A stretch of 64,000 nt of DNA from Brucella pseudintermedia (GCF_008932435.1 NZ_WBWE01000013.1:1-64000); one strand, 5' to 3'; shown: positions 40,457 through 49,157, counted from the first letter of the stretch. Numbers and translations: made by a program. Notes: generated from the sequence alone by a model not told the origin.

Positions 40457-40881
40457 TGGCTCGCCGCGAGTTCACCAAGGAAATCAAACGTGCCGCTCTG
40501 CGCCGGTCACTCGGTAAGTGTGAGGCCATTGGCGAAATGTACGGCTTCAAACAGGGCCAGCGTTGCAATGCGCCTCTATCCGTTGGCGTCCAATACGATC
40601 ACATCATTGCCGACAGCATCGGCGGTGAACCGACACTGGATAACTGCGCCGCCGTTTGTGTGTCTTGTCACGGATACAAAACCCGCACGGTTGATACACC
40701 AAGAGCCGCCAAAACCAAGCGGATGAGCGACAAGGCTAAAGGTATCGTTCGCCCGAAAGGCACGATCAAAGGACAAGGCTTTGCCAAGTCCGAGAAGTCG
40801 CCGCGCATCGACAAATCCGCCCTTCCACCACTTCCACCATCCCGCTTGATGCAGGCGGGAACTGCGAGGAACCAGCCATGA
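40453..40881 (+). CDS. HNH endonuclease
   Basis: 142 residues: LRRSLGKCEAIGEMYGFKQG, then VQYDHIIADSIGGEPTLDNC and AAVCVSCHGYKTRTVDTPRA, a compact HNH core with a basic tail. It overlaps recT stop and the next start. It may serve recombination or act as a mobile nuclease. Confidence 0.82.
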   Translation: MMARREFTKEIKRAALRRSLGKCEAIGEMYGFKQGQRCNAPLSVGVQYDHIIADSIGGEPTLDNCAAVCVSCHGYKTRTVDTPRAAKTKRMSDKAKGIVRPKGTIKGQGFAKSEKSPRIDKSALPPLPPSRLMQAGTARNQP

Positions 40882-41684
40882 CCACCCTACCGGAAGAAGC
40901 CGTGAAGGCGGCAATAGCCGCGCACAACAAATACTACGACGATCTTGTCATCTATCCTTCGGAGGAACCTACGCCGGAAGGAGCTTTCCACGAGGCTTTG
41001 AAGGCCGCACTCCCCTTCCTCCCCGTGCAAGGGGCTGTGAAGAAGCTGGAGTGGCGGGAAGACAAATATCCCAAGAGCTACACCAGCGGCATCGGCCCTC
41101 TTACGTATTCTGTATTCTGGGATGACGAGGCTGAATGGAGCGACATACCTGAGCCGTACGATCTTATACTCGGAGAGGATGACGGCGACACACTAGGCAG
41201 CTTTGAAACCGCCGACGCCGCCAAAGCCGCCGCACAGGCCGACTTTGAGGCTCGCATCCTGTCCGCGCTTGAGCCTTCCGCAGCGCGTGAGCTGGCGTTG
41301 GATGTAGAATTCGCCACGATCCGGGCGATGATATATTGCTACGAGGGTGATAGCGCACAAGCGTTTGAGGCTCAGAAGGCACTCGCCAAGATAGAGGACG
41401 CCATCCGCACCCTACTCTCCCCGGACCATGCCGACGCCGGTAAGGTCGAGGGGGATGGGTGGAGGCCGATTGAGAGCGCGCCGAAGGATGGGACAGTAAT
41501 CGACCTTTGGTCTGATGAATATGGACGGCTGACCGACTGCTATTGGGGCGCTCCGATGGCTTACGAAGGCGGCGAAACCGGCTGGGTTCACGCGCACTCC
41601 AACGAATGGGCGGAAAGTCCTGACGAGTTCGTCCACTGGCGTCCGCTGCCTCTCCCTCCCATCAAAGGAGGCCGAAATGGTTGA
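40878..41684 (+). CDS. phage protein with DUF551-like C-terminus
   Basis: 268 residues, very acidic. The N-terminal half has HEALKAALPFLPVQGAVKKL and a beta-region; the C-terminus GWRPIESAPKDGTVIDLWSD...WRPLPLPP follows the DUF551 pattern common in phage early operons. Function unknown. Its stop overlaps the homing nuclease start. Confidence 0.6.
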   Translation: MTTLPEEAVKAAIAAHNKYYDDLVIYPSEEPTPEGAFHEALKAALPFLPVQGAVKKLEWREDKYPKSYTSGIGPLTYSVFWDDEAEWSDIPEPYDLILGEDDGDTLGSFETADAAKAAAQADFEARILSALEPSAARELALDVEFATIRAMIYCYEGDSAQAFEAQKALAKIEDAIRTLLSPDHADAGKVEGDGWRPIESAPKDGTVIDLWSDEYGRLTDCYWGAPMAYEGGETGWVHAHSNEWAESPDEFVHWRPLPLPPIKGGRNG

Positions 41685-42255
41685 GTTTTGGAAACCTGTG
41701 GTCAGGTGGGAAGGATTATATGAAGTGTCGAACCTTGGGCGTGTTCGGTCCGTTAGCCGTTTGATCAAAAAACAAGACGGATCACTACAGCGCTTTCGCG
41801 CGCATCTTCTGACGGCTCGAAAGAATGGCACCGGTTACCTTACAGTTAGCCTATCCGATCTCTCGAATGGACGAAAAGCAACGGCTCGCGTTCATCGACT
41901 GGTAGCCGAAGCGTTCATCCCCAATCCTCTGGCTCTCCCAGAGGTGAACCATATCGACAGCGACAGAACAAATGCACGAGTTGATAACTTAGAGTGGGTA
42001 ACGCCGTCTCAGAATAGATACCACGGTTATCATTTCGGAGCAGTTAGGCTTCCTCACAGAAAGGGCGAGTTAACTAATTCTGCGAAACTTTCACCACCAA
42101 AGGTCATTGAAATCAAGGAACTCGCGTTTCGAGGGCTTTCATCCCGTCAGATAGCAAGAAGGTTCGACGTAGATAAGAGCACGGTTTTGCGTGTTCTTCA
42201 CGGGAGCACTTGGGCGCATGTGTCCCCCTCTGCACCATCGGAGGGCGCGGAATGA
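41677..42255 (+). CDS. NUMOD4/HNH homing-type endonuclease
   Basis: 192 residues; AAAGGAGG before ATG. NUMOD4 start FWKPVVRWEGLYEVSNLGRV, HNH in VHRLVAEAFIPNPLALPEVN, HIDSDRTNARVDNLEWVTPS, then an HTH (SSRQIARRFDVDKSTVLRVL) that would set target specificity. Free-standing homing endonucleases of this type spread between phages. The gene appears intact. Confidence 0.88.
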   Translation: MVEFWKPVVRWEGLYEVSNLGRVRSVSRLIKKQDGSLQRFRAHLLTARKNGTGYLTVSLSDLSNGRKATARVHRLVAEAFIPNPLALPEVNHIDSDRTNARVDNLEWVTPSQNRYHGYHFGAVRLPHRKGELTNSAKLSPPKVIEIKELAFRGLSSRQIARRFDVDKSTVLRVLHGSTWAHVSPSAPSEGAE

Positions 42256-42491
42256 GCAGGGAAATCATACTCGGGTGGGGCGCTCCATCAATCCAAGAAC
42301 AGTTTCCCGAACTGGACGACGATGTGGCTGACCATTTCCAGAAGGATAGTGAGGCGCTTTCAAGGCTGCGTCTTCGCGGCTACGTCACGGATAGTCAGCG
42401 TGATGCGATCATCAAGAAGCTTTTCAAGAGCATTTCCACGGCGGTTATCAGCGCCACCCACCCATCAGGAGGCGACCGTCATGGCGAGTGA
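42252..42491 (+). CDS. small phage protein, unknown
   Basis: 79 residues from ATG 42252 (ATGA overlap): MSREIILGWGAPSIQEQFPE, LDDDVADHFQKDSEALSRLR. Acidic, helical. Confidence 0.5.
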   Translation: MSREIILGWGAPSIQEQFPELDDDVADHFQKDSEALSRLRLRGYVTDSQRDAIIKKLFKSISTAVISATHPSGGDRHGE

Positions 42492-43476
42492 AGACCTTTT
42501 GAAGAAAGCCGTTGCCGCTTTCAATGCCCTGTCGCCAGAGCAACAGGCTGAAATGATGGAAGAGCAGCGCCAGTCATGGGTACGCGGTAACGTTGGCCTG
42601 AGCCGGGATGAGCGCGGTATGACTTCTCCGGTGATGCCTCAGCCCACGACCGTCATGGTGAGTGAACTGAAGCCTTGGAGATACGAGATTAAGTACGGTC
42701 CCGATGGCGAAGACAGCTATTCGTGGGTTTATGACGATCAAGGTGTAATGGTCGCTCCAATGCGAACGCATAAAGCCAAGGAAGTTGTTGACGCCATGAA
42801 CACCCGCCCCGCGCCTGCCGCTACAGATACGGGACTGGAGACGGTGGCAGGAGTTAGCATCAGTAAAAAGTTTTATGATCACCTTGATGCACTTGCGGGT
42901 TATTTTATAGCCAGACCGCCTACGCCCGATCATGAATTTGTGAGGGTATGTAACGGCGATCTTCGGAAGCTTAATGAATTCCTCAATAATATTAACAGCG
43001 ACGAACTCGTCACCCGCTCGCAGGCTGTGGAGCTATTGGCGGCGGAACGGGCACGGTATGTGGAAGCAAGCCAGCGCGCAACCAATGAAGAAAGCTTGAG
43101 AGACACTATGCATCGCGGCCTTCGACGATGGAAGGAACGTGCCGAGAAAGCCGAAGCCGACAACGCGGCGCTGACTGCGCGGGTTAAGGAGATGGAGGAA
43201 GCTTTAGATAGCGATCCGTCCGGTTCTGATTTGTGGCGATACTGGTCACGGAAAGCACGTGAAGCATCGCAGAAATATGTCGATGAAGTGGACCGCGCCG
43301 AAGCCCTCGAAGCCAAGCTCGCGGCTGCTGAAAAGGCGTTGGAGCCGTTTGCGGACCATGCCAATGACCGCGCCGTAGACGATACAGGCTGGCGCGACAA
43401 AGAGACGGTTAAGATTGTCGTATCAATTGGCGACCTCCGCAAAGCCCGCGCCGTGCTGGAAGGGAAGCTGTCATGA
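42481..43476 (+). CDS. coiled-coil phage protein, unknown
   Basis: 331 residues from ATG 42481 (GGAGG upstream). N-terminal helical FNALSPEQQAEMMEEQRQSW, a YGPDGEDSYSWVYDDQGVMV segment like short phage domains, and a long C-terminal coiled coil (KERAEKAEADNAALTARVKE; VDEVDRAEALEAKLAAAEKA). The Ead/Ea22-type phage proteins are built this way, with variable middle parts. No enzymatic motif. Confidence 0.55.
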   Translation: MASEDLLKKAVAAFNALSPEQQAEMMEEQRQSWVRGNVGLSRDERGMTSPVMPQPTTVMVSELKPWRYEIKYGPDGEDSYSWVYDDQGVMVAPMRTHKAKEVVDAMNTRPAPAATDTGLETVAGVSISKKFYDHLDALAGYFIARPPTPDHEFVRVCNGDLRKLNEFLNNINSDELVTRSQAVELLAAERARYVEASQRATNEESLRDTMHRGLRRWKERAEKAEADNAALTARVKEMEEALDSDPSGSDLWRYWSRKAREASQKYVDEVDRAEALEAKLAAAEKALEPFADHANDRAVDDTGWRDKETVKIVVSIGDLRKARAVLEGKLS

Positions 43477-43610
43477 TCGTCACCACCACATGGCACAACG
43501 CTGGCCCTCACACAATTTACGGAAAGCTTGAAACGCGGCTTGGTCGCAAACCAACCGACAAGGAAGCCGCAGACGAAGTGCGGCGCATTCTACAGGAGGC
43601 GCGTTCATGA
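43473..43610 (+). CDS. 45-residue small protein
   Basis: ATG 43473 overlaps the previous stop and its TGA overlaps the next ATG (43607). MIVTTTWHNAGPHTIYGKLE, TRLGRKPTDKEAADEVRRIL. Overlaps on both sides support translation. Confidence 0.55.
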   Translation: MIVTTTWHNAGPHTIYGKLETRLGRKPTDKEAADEVRRILQEARS

Positions 43611-44077
43611 AAGCCGAGAAACGCGAAGTCTATATCTCTGACGATGGCAAGGTTTTCGACACGGTTGAAGCCTGTCAGGCTCATGAGCGGGAAATTGCAG
43701 CGAACGCTAAGCGCCTCGATAACCTCAAGGGGTACATTGTGCGCAGTTCCTTCGACAGCACAGAAGGTCGAGGATATCACCGAACCACATATATTCTGAC
43801 CGATGCGTCATTTTCCGTTGTGCTGGAATACTGCCTTGATCGGTTCGGGCGTCCGCTGTCTGGCTGGTATGGCGACGGGTACTATGAGCAATGGCTTATC
43901 CGCCAATCTGATGGGCCTGCTGCTGAACTGCTCAATAGGTCGAAGGGATCACATAGCGGCGTCGGGCTGTCTGCTGGTGTCGCTGATGTGGTCTTTCTAT
44001 CGAATAAAGCGATCGATCATCCAGACATTCCCAAACCTGTCTACCCGTGGCCGAAAAAGAAGGACGCGAAGAAATGA
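43607..44077 (+). CDS. phage protein, unknown
   Basis: 156 residues: REVYISDDGKVFDTVEACQA, HEREIAANAKRLDNLKGYIV. The first part is a short helical domain often found on phage small proteins; the tyrosine-rich middle (LSGWYGDGYYEQWLIRQ) and basic end have no known role. Confidence 0.5.
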   Translation: MKAEKREVYISDDGKVFDTVEACQAHEREIAANAKRLDNLKGYIVRSSFDSTEGRGYHRTTYILTDASFSVVLEYCLDRFGRPLSGWYGDGYYEQWLIRQSDGPAAELLNRSKGSHSGVGLSAGVADVVFLSNKAIDHPDIPKPVYPWPKKKDAKK

Positions 44078-44502
44078 CCGACCTCATTACCCGCCTTTCC
44101 AAGCTAGACGCGCCTGACAGGGAAGTGGATGCGGAGATTTGTATCGCTCTCCAATATGTCACTCAGAAAGGCGCAACCAATATTCGCCGCGATACCGACG
44201 AAGAATTCAAGGACGAATGGCTTGACTTTGAAGTCGATGGCGAATTGTGGACTGAGAAAACACCCAAACTCACTGCCTCCGTAGACGCCACTATCGCGCT
44301 GGCTGAGAGGGTGTTACCGGGGTGGAAGTGGCGAGTTGGGAGAACAGAACTTTTCCCGAATGGATGGGCATATGTTCACAAATACGACCCGTCAAACTGC
44401 GACAGGAAAGACGAAGCAGCGTGCGCTGATGGCAGAGCCGCAAATCCTGCCATCGCCCTTCTGATCGCCCTCTTGCGCGCAAAGGAGGCGTCGAATGCCT
44501 GA
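44074..44502 (+). CDS. phage protein, unknown
   Basis: 142 residues from ATG 44074 (ATGA overlap): MTDLITRLSKLDAPDREVDA, EICIALQYVTQKGAT, then DATIALAERVLPGWKWRVGR and a PAIALLIALLRAKEAS end. This ITRLSKLD...AIA.LRA layout recurs in Rhizobiales phage operons. Function not known. Confidence 0.55.
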   Translation: MTDLITRLSKLDAPDREVDAEICIALQYVTQKGATNIRRDTDEEFKDEWLDFEVDGELWTEKTPKLTASVDATIALAERVLPGWKWRVGRTELFPNGWAYVHKYDPSNCDRKDEAACADGRAANPAIALLIALLRAKEASNA

Positions 44503-44716
44503 GAAGTTCACATCGAAATCGAAATACTATCGCGCTTTCTACAATGAGATGCTGAGGTATTGGCCGAACGTGACGGCAAGCGAAGCGCGGGAATACGCCA
44601 GAGAATACACAAGCGCGGAGTTCGGGCATTCGGGCTTCGACTGGAGCGAGGAAGCCGCACGGGAAATGGCGCGGTCCTATGTCGCTGACTTTGGGGAGGC
44701 CGACCATGCCGAGTAA
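44495..44716 (+). CDS. small phage protein, unknown
   Basis: 73 residues, helical and acidic: YYRAFYNEMLRYWPNVTASE, AREYAREYTSAEFGHSGFDW. 8- and 11-base overlaps with its neighbours. Confidence 0.45.
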   Translation: MPEKFTSKSKYYRAFYNEMLRYWPNVTASEAREYAREYTSAEFGHSGFDWSEEAAREMARSYVADFGEADHAE

Positions 44717-45023
44717 GGAACTCATCGCTCAAGTCGAACAGATGGTCTGGAAGGACCGTGCACGAGTGGTTCCGGCTCGCTCCATAGACATTGCGCAGGA
44801 AATAACAATCGCCGTTCTCGTGTCTGTCGCAGAACACCTAGATCACAAGGCCGAGGCGGCTCGGAAGCATGCGAAAGCTTTCCACGACAAGCTGAAGAGC
44901 GGGAAATACGGGCTGAAAAAGCAAACCCGGTTCTATGAAGAAGGGAAGCACTACAACCGTCTGGCAATCGGCTATGCGAAGTCAGCCCGCGCTATCCGCG
45001 CACTTGGGGAGCAGAGCGAATGA
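44706..45023 (+). CDS. small basic helical protein, unknown
   Basis: 105 residues from ATG 44706: KELIAQVEQMVWKDRARVVP, LVSVAEHLDHKAEAARKHAK and a Lys/Arg-rich end. Overlaps the next gene by 4 bases. Confidence 0.45.
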   Translation: MPSKELIAQVEQMVWKDRARVVPARSIDIAQEITIAVLVSVAEHLDHKAEAARKHAKAFHDKLKSGKYGLKKQTRFYEEGKHYNRLAIGYAKSARAIRALGEQSE

Positions 45024-45235
45024 AGCTGACAGACGAAGATCGGAAGTTTCTCAGCGCTCTCAGGCCAGATGGGGAGCCTACATCATCTTGGCCTCTTCCG
45101 CTGGCAACACGCGCACAGGATCGTGCCCGTGCCCGCGCCAAGAAATTCGGATGGGCCGTTTTCGACCGGAAAGTTTGGGGATGGCGCTTGCTTGAAGCCG
45201 GTCGCCAAGCCCTGAAAGGCGGGGACCATGGCTAA
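45020..45235 (+). CDS. small basic phage protein, unknown
   Basis: 71 residues: MKLTDEDRKFLSALRPDGEP, ARARAKKFGWAVFDRKVWGW, RLLEAGRQAL. Compact winged-helix-like sequence; perhaps a small regulator. Confidence 0.5.
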   Translation: MKLTDEDRKFLSALRPDGEPTSSWPLPLATRAQDRARARAKKFGWAVFDRKVWGWRLLEAGRQALKGGDHG

Positions 45236-45440
45236 GCTGACAGAAGCAGAATTTGCGCAACAGTGTGCATTCATCGCTAAGAATGCGGCAGATTGGGCAT
45301 CGTCAATCTTAGAGATCGGAGAAGCTCTGAATGATCCTGCCCGGTTAACAACTGTGTGTCGCTTCACAGATGAAATGCGTCAACGGCTTGATCATCTTGA
45401 CCGGAAAGCAGGCCGCGCCGCACTGCGGGAAAGGGAGTGA
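45228..45440 (+). CDS. small helical phage protein, unknown
   Basis: 70 residues: MAKLTEAEFAQQCAFIAKNA, ADWASSILEIGEAL, then RLDHLDRKAGRAALRE. Last gene of the tightly overlapped rightward string. 8-base overlap at its start. Confidence 0.45.
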   Translation: MAKLTEAEFAQQCAFIAKNAADWASSILEIGEALNDPARLTTVCRFTDEMRQRLDHLDRKAGRAALRERE

Positions 45441-45445
45441 GGATG

Positions 45446-45712
45446 TCAGCGTCCTGGATAGTCACCCTTTCCGGACATTCGGTACGTGCTGATGTGCGAG
45501 GAAAGAAGCTGAACCTTCTTCGCACCGCAGGCCGAGCAACGCAGTTTATGCGCAAGGTCTTTCTTGAGCGCACCATGATCTGGGCCAAGCTTCTCAATCA
45601 AGGCGTCAATATCAAGCTGCTTACTGTGGTGGCACCCGTTACAGTACGCGGTAAGCATGAACCCGTACCGTTTGCAGTCGCCCAACGTCTCGTTTGTGCA
45701 GGATACCCGCAT
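45446..45712 (-). CDS. zinc-ribbon protein on the opposite strand
   Basis: 88 residues from ATG 45712 with GGAGG upstream: MRVSCTNETLGDCKRYGFML, TAYCNGCHHSKQLDIDALIE, then HKLRCSACGAKKVQLLSSHI. Two CxxC pairs make a zinc ribbon, a type frequent in alphaproteobacterial accessory regions. It is preferred over the plus-strand frame across the same DNA, which has no protein-like features. It separates the rightward operon from xis/int. Confidence 0.65.
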   Translation of the reverse strand: MRVSCTNETLGDCKRYGFMLTAYCNGCHHSKQLDIDALIEKLGPDHGALKKDLAHKLRCSACGAKKVQLLSSHISTYRMSGKGDYPGR

Positions 45713-45786
45713 GACAGCCTCCAAGGCTGGCTGTCTTATGCCGTGAACAATAAGAGAACAAATCACATCTTTCAGGAGGTGCGTAA

Positions 45787-46086
45787 ATGAGCCTTCTTAC
45801 ACCTGAGCAGGCAGCAGAAGCGCTTTCGATATCACACCGCCAGCTGATCTATTTGACAGACGATGGCGAACTGCCGTTCATTAACATTGGTCGAGGGGCG
45901 CGGAAAATACGCCGCTACGATCCGGTCGATATCGAGGCATTTAAGAACCAACGGAAGAAAACAGAATGTCAGTCTATATCCGAAAAGACAGCAAGGACGG
46001 AACGTACACCTACGAATTCCAGATACGCGGTCGTAGATTTTCGGGCAACACTGGCAAAAAGTCGGAGCGAGAAGCGCGCCAGATAG
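45787..46086 (+). CDS. xis: excisionase-like MerR-type HTH protein
   Basis: 99 residues; AGGAGG before ATG. LLTPEQAAEALSISHRQLIY, LTDDGELPFINIGRGARKIR, RYDPVDIEAFKNQRKK is a typical small excisionase/HTH_17 fold that ends near residue 58. The remaining 40 residues are read in a different frame over the first 121 bases of the integrase gene and look unstructured, so the real function may lie in the first 58 residues. Directs prophage excision with the integrase. Confidence 0.8.
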   Translation: MSLLTPEQAAEALSISHRQLIYLTDDGELPFINIGRGARKIRRYDPVDIEAFKNQRKKTECQSISEKTARTERTPTNSRYAVVDFRATLAKSRSEKRAR

Positions 46087-47087
46087 AAAAGGCCAAGAAG
46101 AAAGAGGCTGAGCTTCAATTGGCAGAAGAAGCCTCTTTCAGCGCAGACGATCCGACATTTGAAGTCGCGGCTTCCAAATACTGGCACGAGGTCGGGCAAC
46201 ACCACGCCAACTCGGATAATACGCTCTGGACGTTGGACTGGTTGAGCAGCGCTATTGGTCGGAGGACGCGCCTAAGCAAGATCACAGATCGAACCGTGGC
46301 TGAGCTTGTAGCAAAGCGCCGGAACGAACTGGTTCCGAACAGGAAAACCCCGCAAAAGATATCGCCAGCTACCGTCAACCGTACAATGACGCAGCCTTTG
46401 CGAGAAATCATGCTCCGGGCTGCGAACGTCTGGCGCGTCAAAACCAATCCTATCGACTGGTCGGAACACCTGCTGAAAGAAGATGGCGAGCGCATTCGTG
46501 AGGCTTCACATGTCGAGGAAGCCCAAATCATGAGCGAGCTTGAGCGTGGTTATGATGTAGCCGTCCGCTTCGCGTTTCTAACGGGGTGCCGAAGAATGGA
46601 GATACTCGGCCTATCGTGGGATAAGGTCGATTTCTTCGGCAGGACATTCACGGTTTTGGGGAAAGGAAAGAAAGAACGCATTGTCCCCATGTCATCAGCA
46701 GTCTTTGAACTGCTCTGGGGGGAGCGCAATCATCACGAGGCAAAGGTTTTCACCTTTGTGGCAAAGCGGACATTGAAGAAGCCGGGGCTTATTCGCGGGC
46801 AACGATATCCGCTCACGGAGTCCGGTTTGAAATCAGCCATGCGCCGAGCGATAGCTGATGCGGGCGTAAAGAACTTCCGCTTCCATGACACGCGACACAC
46901 GGCAGCTACCCGCGCCCTGCGCGCGAGCAATCTGAAGGTTGTTCAAAAACTGCTCGGCCACTCGGATATCAAGACGACAACCAAGTATGCCCACGCCATG
47001 GTGGAGGATATTCGTTCCGCCATGGACGCCATGAAACCGGCTGGCGACGAATCATCGATCAAGCCGAAAGAACGGAAGGCGGAATGA
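45966..47087 (+). CDS. int: tyrosine recombinase integrase
   Basis: 373 residues. N-terminal arm-binding part MSVYIRKDSKDGTYTYEFQI, SAM-like core-binding domain about 60-165, catalytic domain about 180-350 with Arg209 (LTGCRRMEILGLSW), Lys235 (GKGKKERIV), His307 and Arg310 (FHDTRHTAA), His332 (LLGHSDIKTT) and Tyr341 (KYAHAM). All active-site residues are present. It is the last prophage gene before the tRNA. Confidence 0.95.
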   Translation: MSVYIRKDSKDGTYTYEFQIRGRRFSGNTGKKSEREARQIEKAKKKEAELQLAEEASFSADDPTFEVAASKYWHEVGQHHANSDNTLWTLDWLSSAIGRRTRLSKITDRTVAELVAKRRNELVPNRKTPQKISPATVNRTMTQPLREIMLRAANVWRVKTNPIDWSEHLLKEDGERIREASHVEEAQIMSELERGYDVAVRFAFLTGCRRMEILGLSWDKVDFFGRTFTVLGKGKKERIVPMSSAVFELLWGERNHHEAKVFTFVAKRTLKKPGLIRGQRYPLTESGLKSAMRRAIADAGVKNFRFHDTRHTAATRALRASNLKVVQKLLGHSDIKTTTKYAHAMVEDIRSAMDAMKPAGDESSIKPKERKAE

Positions 47088-47246
47088 TGTCAAAGGCAGG
47101 AGAACAGAACGAGAAACTCCGTGGGGATTTCCGTGGGACTTTTGGTGCTGAATTGTCCTGAGCCGTGCATCTGTGTGCATTTTGTTCTTTTTTGAGGTTT
47201 TAGAGCTTGCGGGAAAATCCTTTATATTCTAAGGCTTTCCCCGGCT
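47088..47246. other. probable right attachment region
   Basis: 159 bp without genes between int and tRNA-Pro. It contains two direct repeats TCCGTGGG at 47118-47125 and 47130-47137, 12 bp apart, suited to be integrase arm sites, and a T-rich run at 47181-47193. The crossover core cannot be located without the left end of the prophage. Confidence 0.45.
47199..47228 (+). promoter_or_regulatory. possible promoter of tRNA-Pro
   Basis: TTTAGA (47199-47204), 18-base spacer and TATATT (47223-47228), 18 bases before the tRNA. The -35 is weak. If it lies on prophage DNA, the phage supplies the tRNA promoter. Confidence 0.4.
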
Positions 47247-47323
<77 letters not shown>

Positions 47324-47418
47324 TTTTCCTTCCCCAATCCTTTCTTTTTATAGGATCTTTCCTTTGCACGCGAAGTGCAAATCGGATTAGCTCCGCCATG
47401 GTTCGCATGGAGGAGAGC

Positions 47419-48147
47419 ATGAAGAACGTTCTGATCACTGGTGGAAGTCGTGGTATCGGCCGCGCTACTGTTCTGCGCAGTGCAGCGCAGGGTTGGTCTG
47501 TAGCTCTGAATTACGCCGGGAACGAACAGGCCGCGCAGCAAACAGTGGCTGACGCAGTGAAGCTCGGGGCAAAGGCACTAGCTATTCAGGGCGACATATC
47601 CATCGAGCGGGACGTGGTTGCCATGTTCGACAGGGCGGAAGCCGAGCTCGGTCCATTGAAAGGCGTGGTCCTTAACGCCGGTATCGTGGCTCAGACAATG
47701 CCGCTTGCCGAAATGAACGCCGAGCGACTGAAAACCATGTTCGAGGTAAATATTTACGGCACCTATCTATGCGCCCGCGAGGCAGCGCGACGCTTGCAAC
47801 CGGACAGCGCCGTCGTGATCGTTTCGTCCATGGCGTCACGTCTAGGGTCTCCTTTTGAATATGTGGATTATGCTGGAGCGAAAGGTGCCCTCGATACGCT
47901 GACTATCGGCCTGTCGAAGGAATTGGCGTCAAAAGCCATCCGGGTCAACGCGGTGCGTCCCGGCCTGATCGATACCGAAATTCATGCAAGCGGAGGCAAT
48001 CCGGATCGCGCGGCGCGACTGGGCGCCGCTACCCCGGCGGGGCGGGCCGGAAAGGCGGAGGAAGTCGCAGAAGCCATTTTCTGGCTGCTCAACGACGCCC
48101 CCGCCTATGTAACCGGCACATTCATCGATGTTGCCGGCGGACGATAA
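47419..48147 (+). CDS. short-chain dehydrogenase/reductase
   Basis: 242 residues from ATG 47419, chosen because GGAGGAG stands just before it; longer frames begin inside the tRNA. Rossmann motif NVLITGGSRGIGRATVL, NAGI, a Ser in VIVSSMASRLG and catalytic YAGAK. NAD(P)-dependent oxidoreductase of unknown substrate; the fold resembles FabG-like reductases. First chromosomal protein gene after the tRNA. Confidence 0.88.
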   Translation: MKNVLITGGSRGIGRATVLRSAAQGWSVALNYAGNEQAAQQTVADAVKLGAKALAIQGDISIERDVVAMFDRAEAELGPLKGVVLNAGIVAQTMPLAEMNAERLKTMFEVNIYGTYLCAREAARRLQPDSAVVIVSSMASRLGSPFEYVDYAGAKGALDTLTIGLSKELASKAIRVNAVRPGLIDTEIHASGGNPDRAARLGAATPAGRAGKAEEVAEAIFWLLNDAPAYVTGTFIDVAGGR

Positions 48148-48161
48148 GTGGCGCTGCGCTT

Positions 48162-49157
48162 CTATTTCTCGCGCAGCTGATAGGTTTCCGCGACGTAGCG
48201 ATAACCCTCGCCTTCCCGCTTGAGATAGGCCAAGGCGGGAAATGGCATGTGATAGCCGATGAAAGGTAGCCTGTCCGTCGCGATCATGTCGAACATGCGC
48301 TTGCGGGTCTGAACAGCGGCCTCCTTGTCGATATCGAAGGAAACGTGCCATTCGGGCCGCTGCAAGGTGATGACGAAATGATTTGCCGTGTCAGAGACAA
48401 GCATGAGGGACTTGCCGCCGGTTTCGATCCTGAAAGCGAGGTGCCCCGGCGTATGGCCGTAGGCAGCCACCGAATGTATACCGGATACGACCTCGCTGTC
48501 ATCTCCAAGAAACGTCATTTTGTCGGCCAGCGGCTTGACGTTTTTGGCCACCATCTCGGCAGCAGTTTTTGCCGGACTGTCAAGCCGCGCGGGGTCTGTC
48601 CAGAAATCGAACTCCTTCTGTCCGGCAGCGTATCGGGCGTTGGCGAAGGCTGGCTTGCCGCCTTCCATCAATCCGCCGATATGATCGGGGTGGAAATGGC
48701 TCAGCACAACCAGCGACACATCGTCCGTCTTGTATCCGGATGCTTCCAGCGCACTGGCCAGCCTGCCCAACCCGGCTTCGCGAGCGCCAGCCCCCATGCC
48801 GGTATCAAACAGGACAAGCTCCTTGCCTGTATTGATGAGCACCGGCGTGAAACTGTTGACGAAACGGTCAGCGGGCAGAAGATTTTCCTCCAGAAGTGCT
48901 GCGACCGCTTTCGGGTCCTGATCCACCGCGTAAGTCTTTTCGGGCGCCTCGCCCGCCCTGCGCCCATCGGAAAGCGTAGTGATTTCGAAATCACCGAACT
49001 GAAAACGATGGAAGCCCGGATTTTCTACCTGTGAAGGATTTTGCACTTTGGAACCGCCTGTTTCGGCTGCTGCCCTGGCAAGCTCCAGCGGCGACAAGGC
49101 CAGTCCGGCCCCGGCAGCAGATGCTGTAACAATAAAATTACGTCTTGAGATGGTCAT
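48162..49157 (-). CDS. MBL-fold metallo-hydrolase with Tat signal
   Basis: 331 residues from ATG 49157 (GGGAGA upstream). N-terminal Tat signal TISRRNFIVTASAAGAGLAL, then a metallo-beta-lactamase fold: LFDTGMG, VVLSHFHPDHIGGL (HxHxDH), YGHTPGHLAF and VSDTANH, giving the two-zinc site. A periplasmic hydrolase, perhaps of lactonase type; the substrate is unknown. Convergent with the dehydrogenase gene. Confidence 0.85.
   Translation of the reverse strand: MTISRRNFIVTASAAGAGLALSPLELARAAAETGGSKVQNPSQVENPGFHRFQFGDFEITTLSDGRRAGEAPEKTYAVDQDPKAVAALLEENLLPADRFVNSFTPVLINTGKELVLFDTGMGAGAREAGLGRLASALEASGYKTDDVSLVVLSHFHPDHIGGLMEGGKPAFANARYAAGQKEFDFWTDPARLDSPAKTAAEMVAKNVKPLADKMTFLGDDSEVVSGIHSVAAYGHTPGHLAFRIETGGKSLMLVSDTANHFVITLQRPEWHVSFDIDKEAAVQTRKRMFDMIATDRLPFIGYHMPFPALAYLKREGEGYRYVAETYQLREK

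Larger units (their letters stand above)
1..47246. mobile_element. temperate siphovirus-like prophage (right-hand part; left end outside window)
   Basis: A continuous block of phage genes covers tail, head, packaging, replication, immunity, recombination and integration functions. It ends at a tyrosine integrase beside tRNA-Pro. Structural, packaging and helicase genes are on the minus strand; the repressor and recombination genes are on the plus strand. The HK97-type portal, protease and capsid, a lambda-type tape measure and small head-tail connector proteins indicate a long non-contractile tail. The left attachment site and any lysis genes are not in the window. The exact right boundary is not fixed because the second att copy cannot be seen; I place it just before the tRNA. 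Confidence 0.95.

Noticed and set aside
45437-45790. 117-codon plus-strand open frame
   Set aside because: Opposite the 88-residue zinc-ribbon gene, which has CxxC pairs and a GGAGG site. The plus-strand frame has neither.
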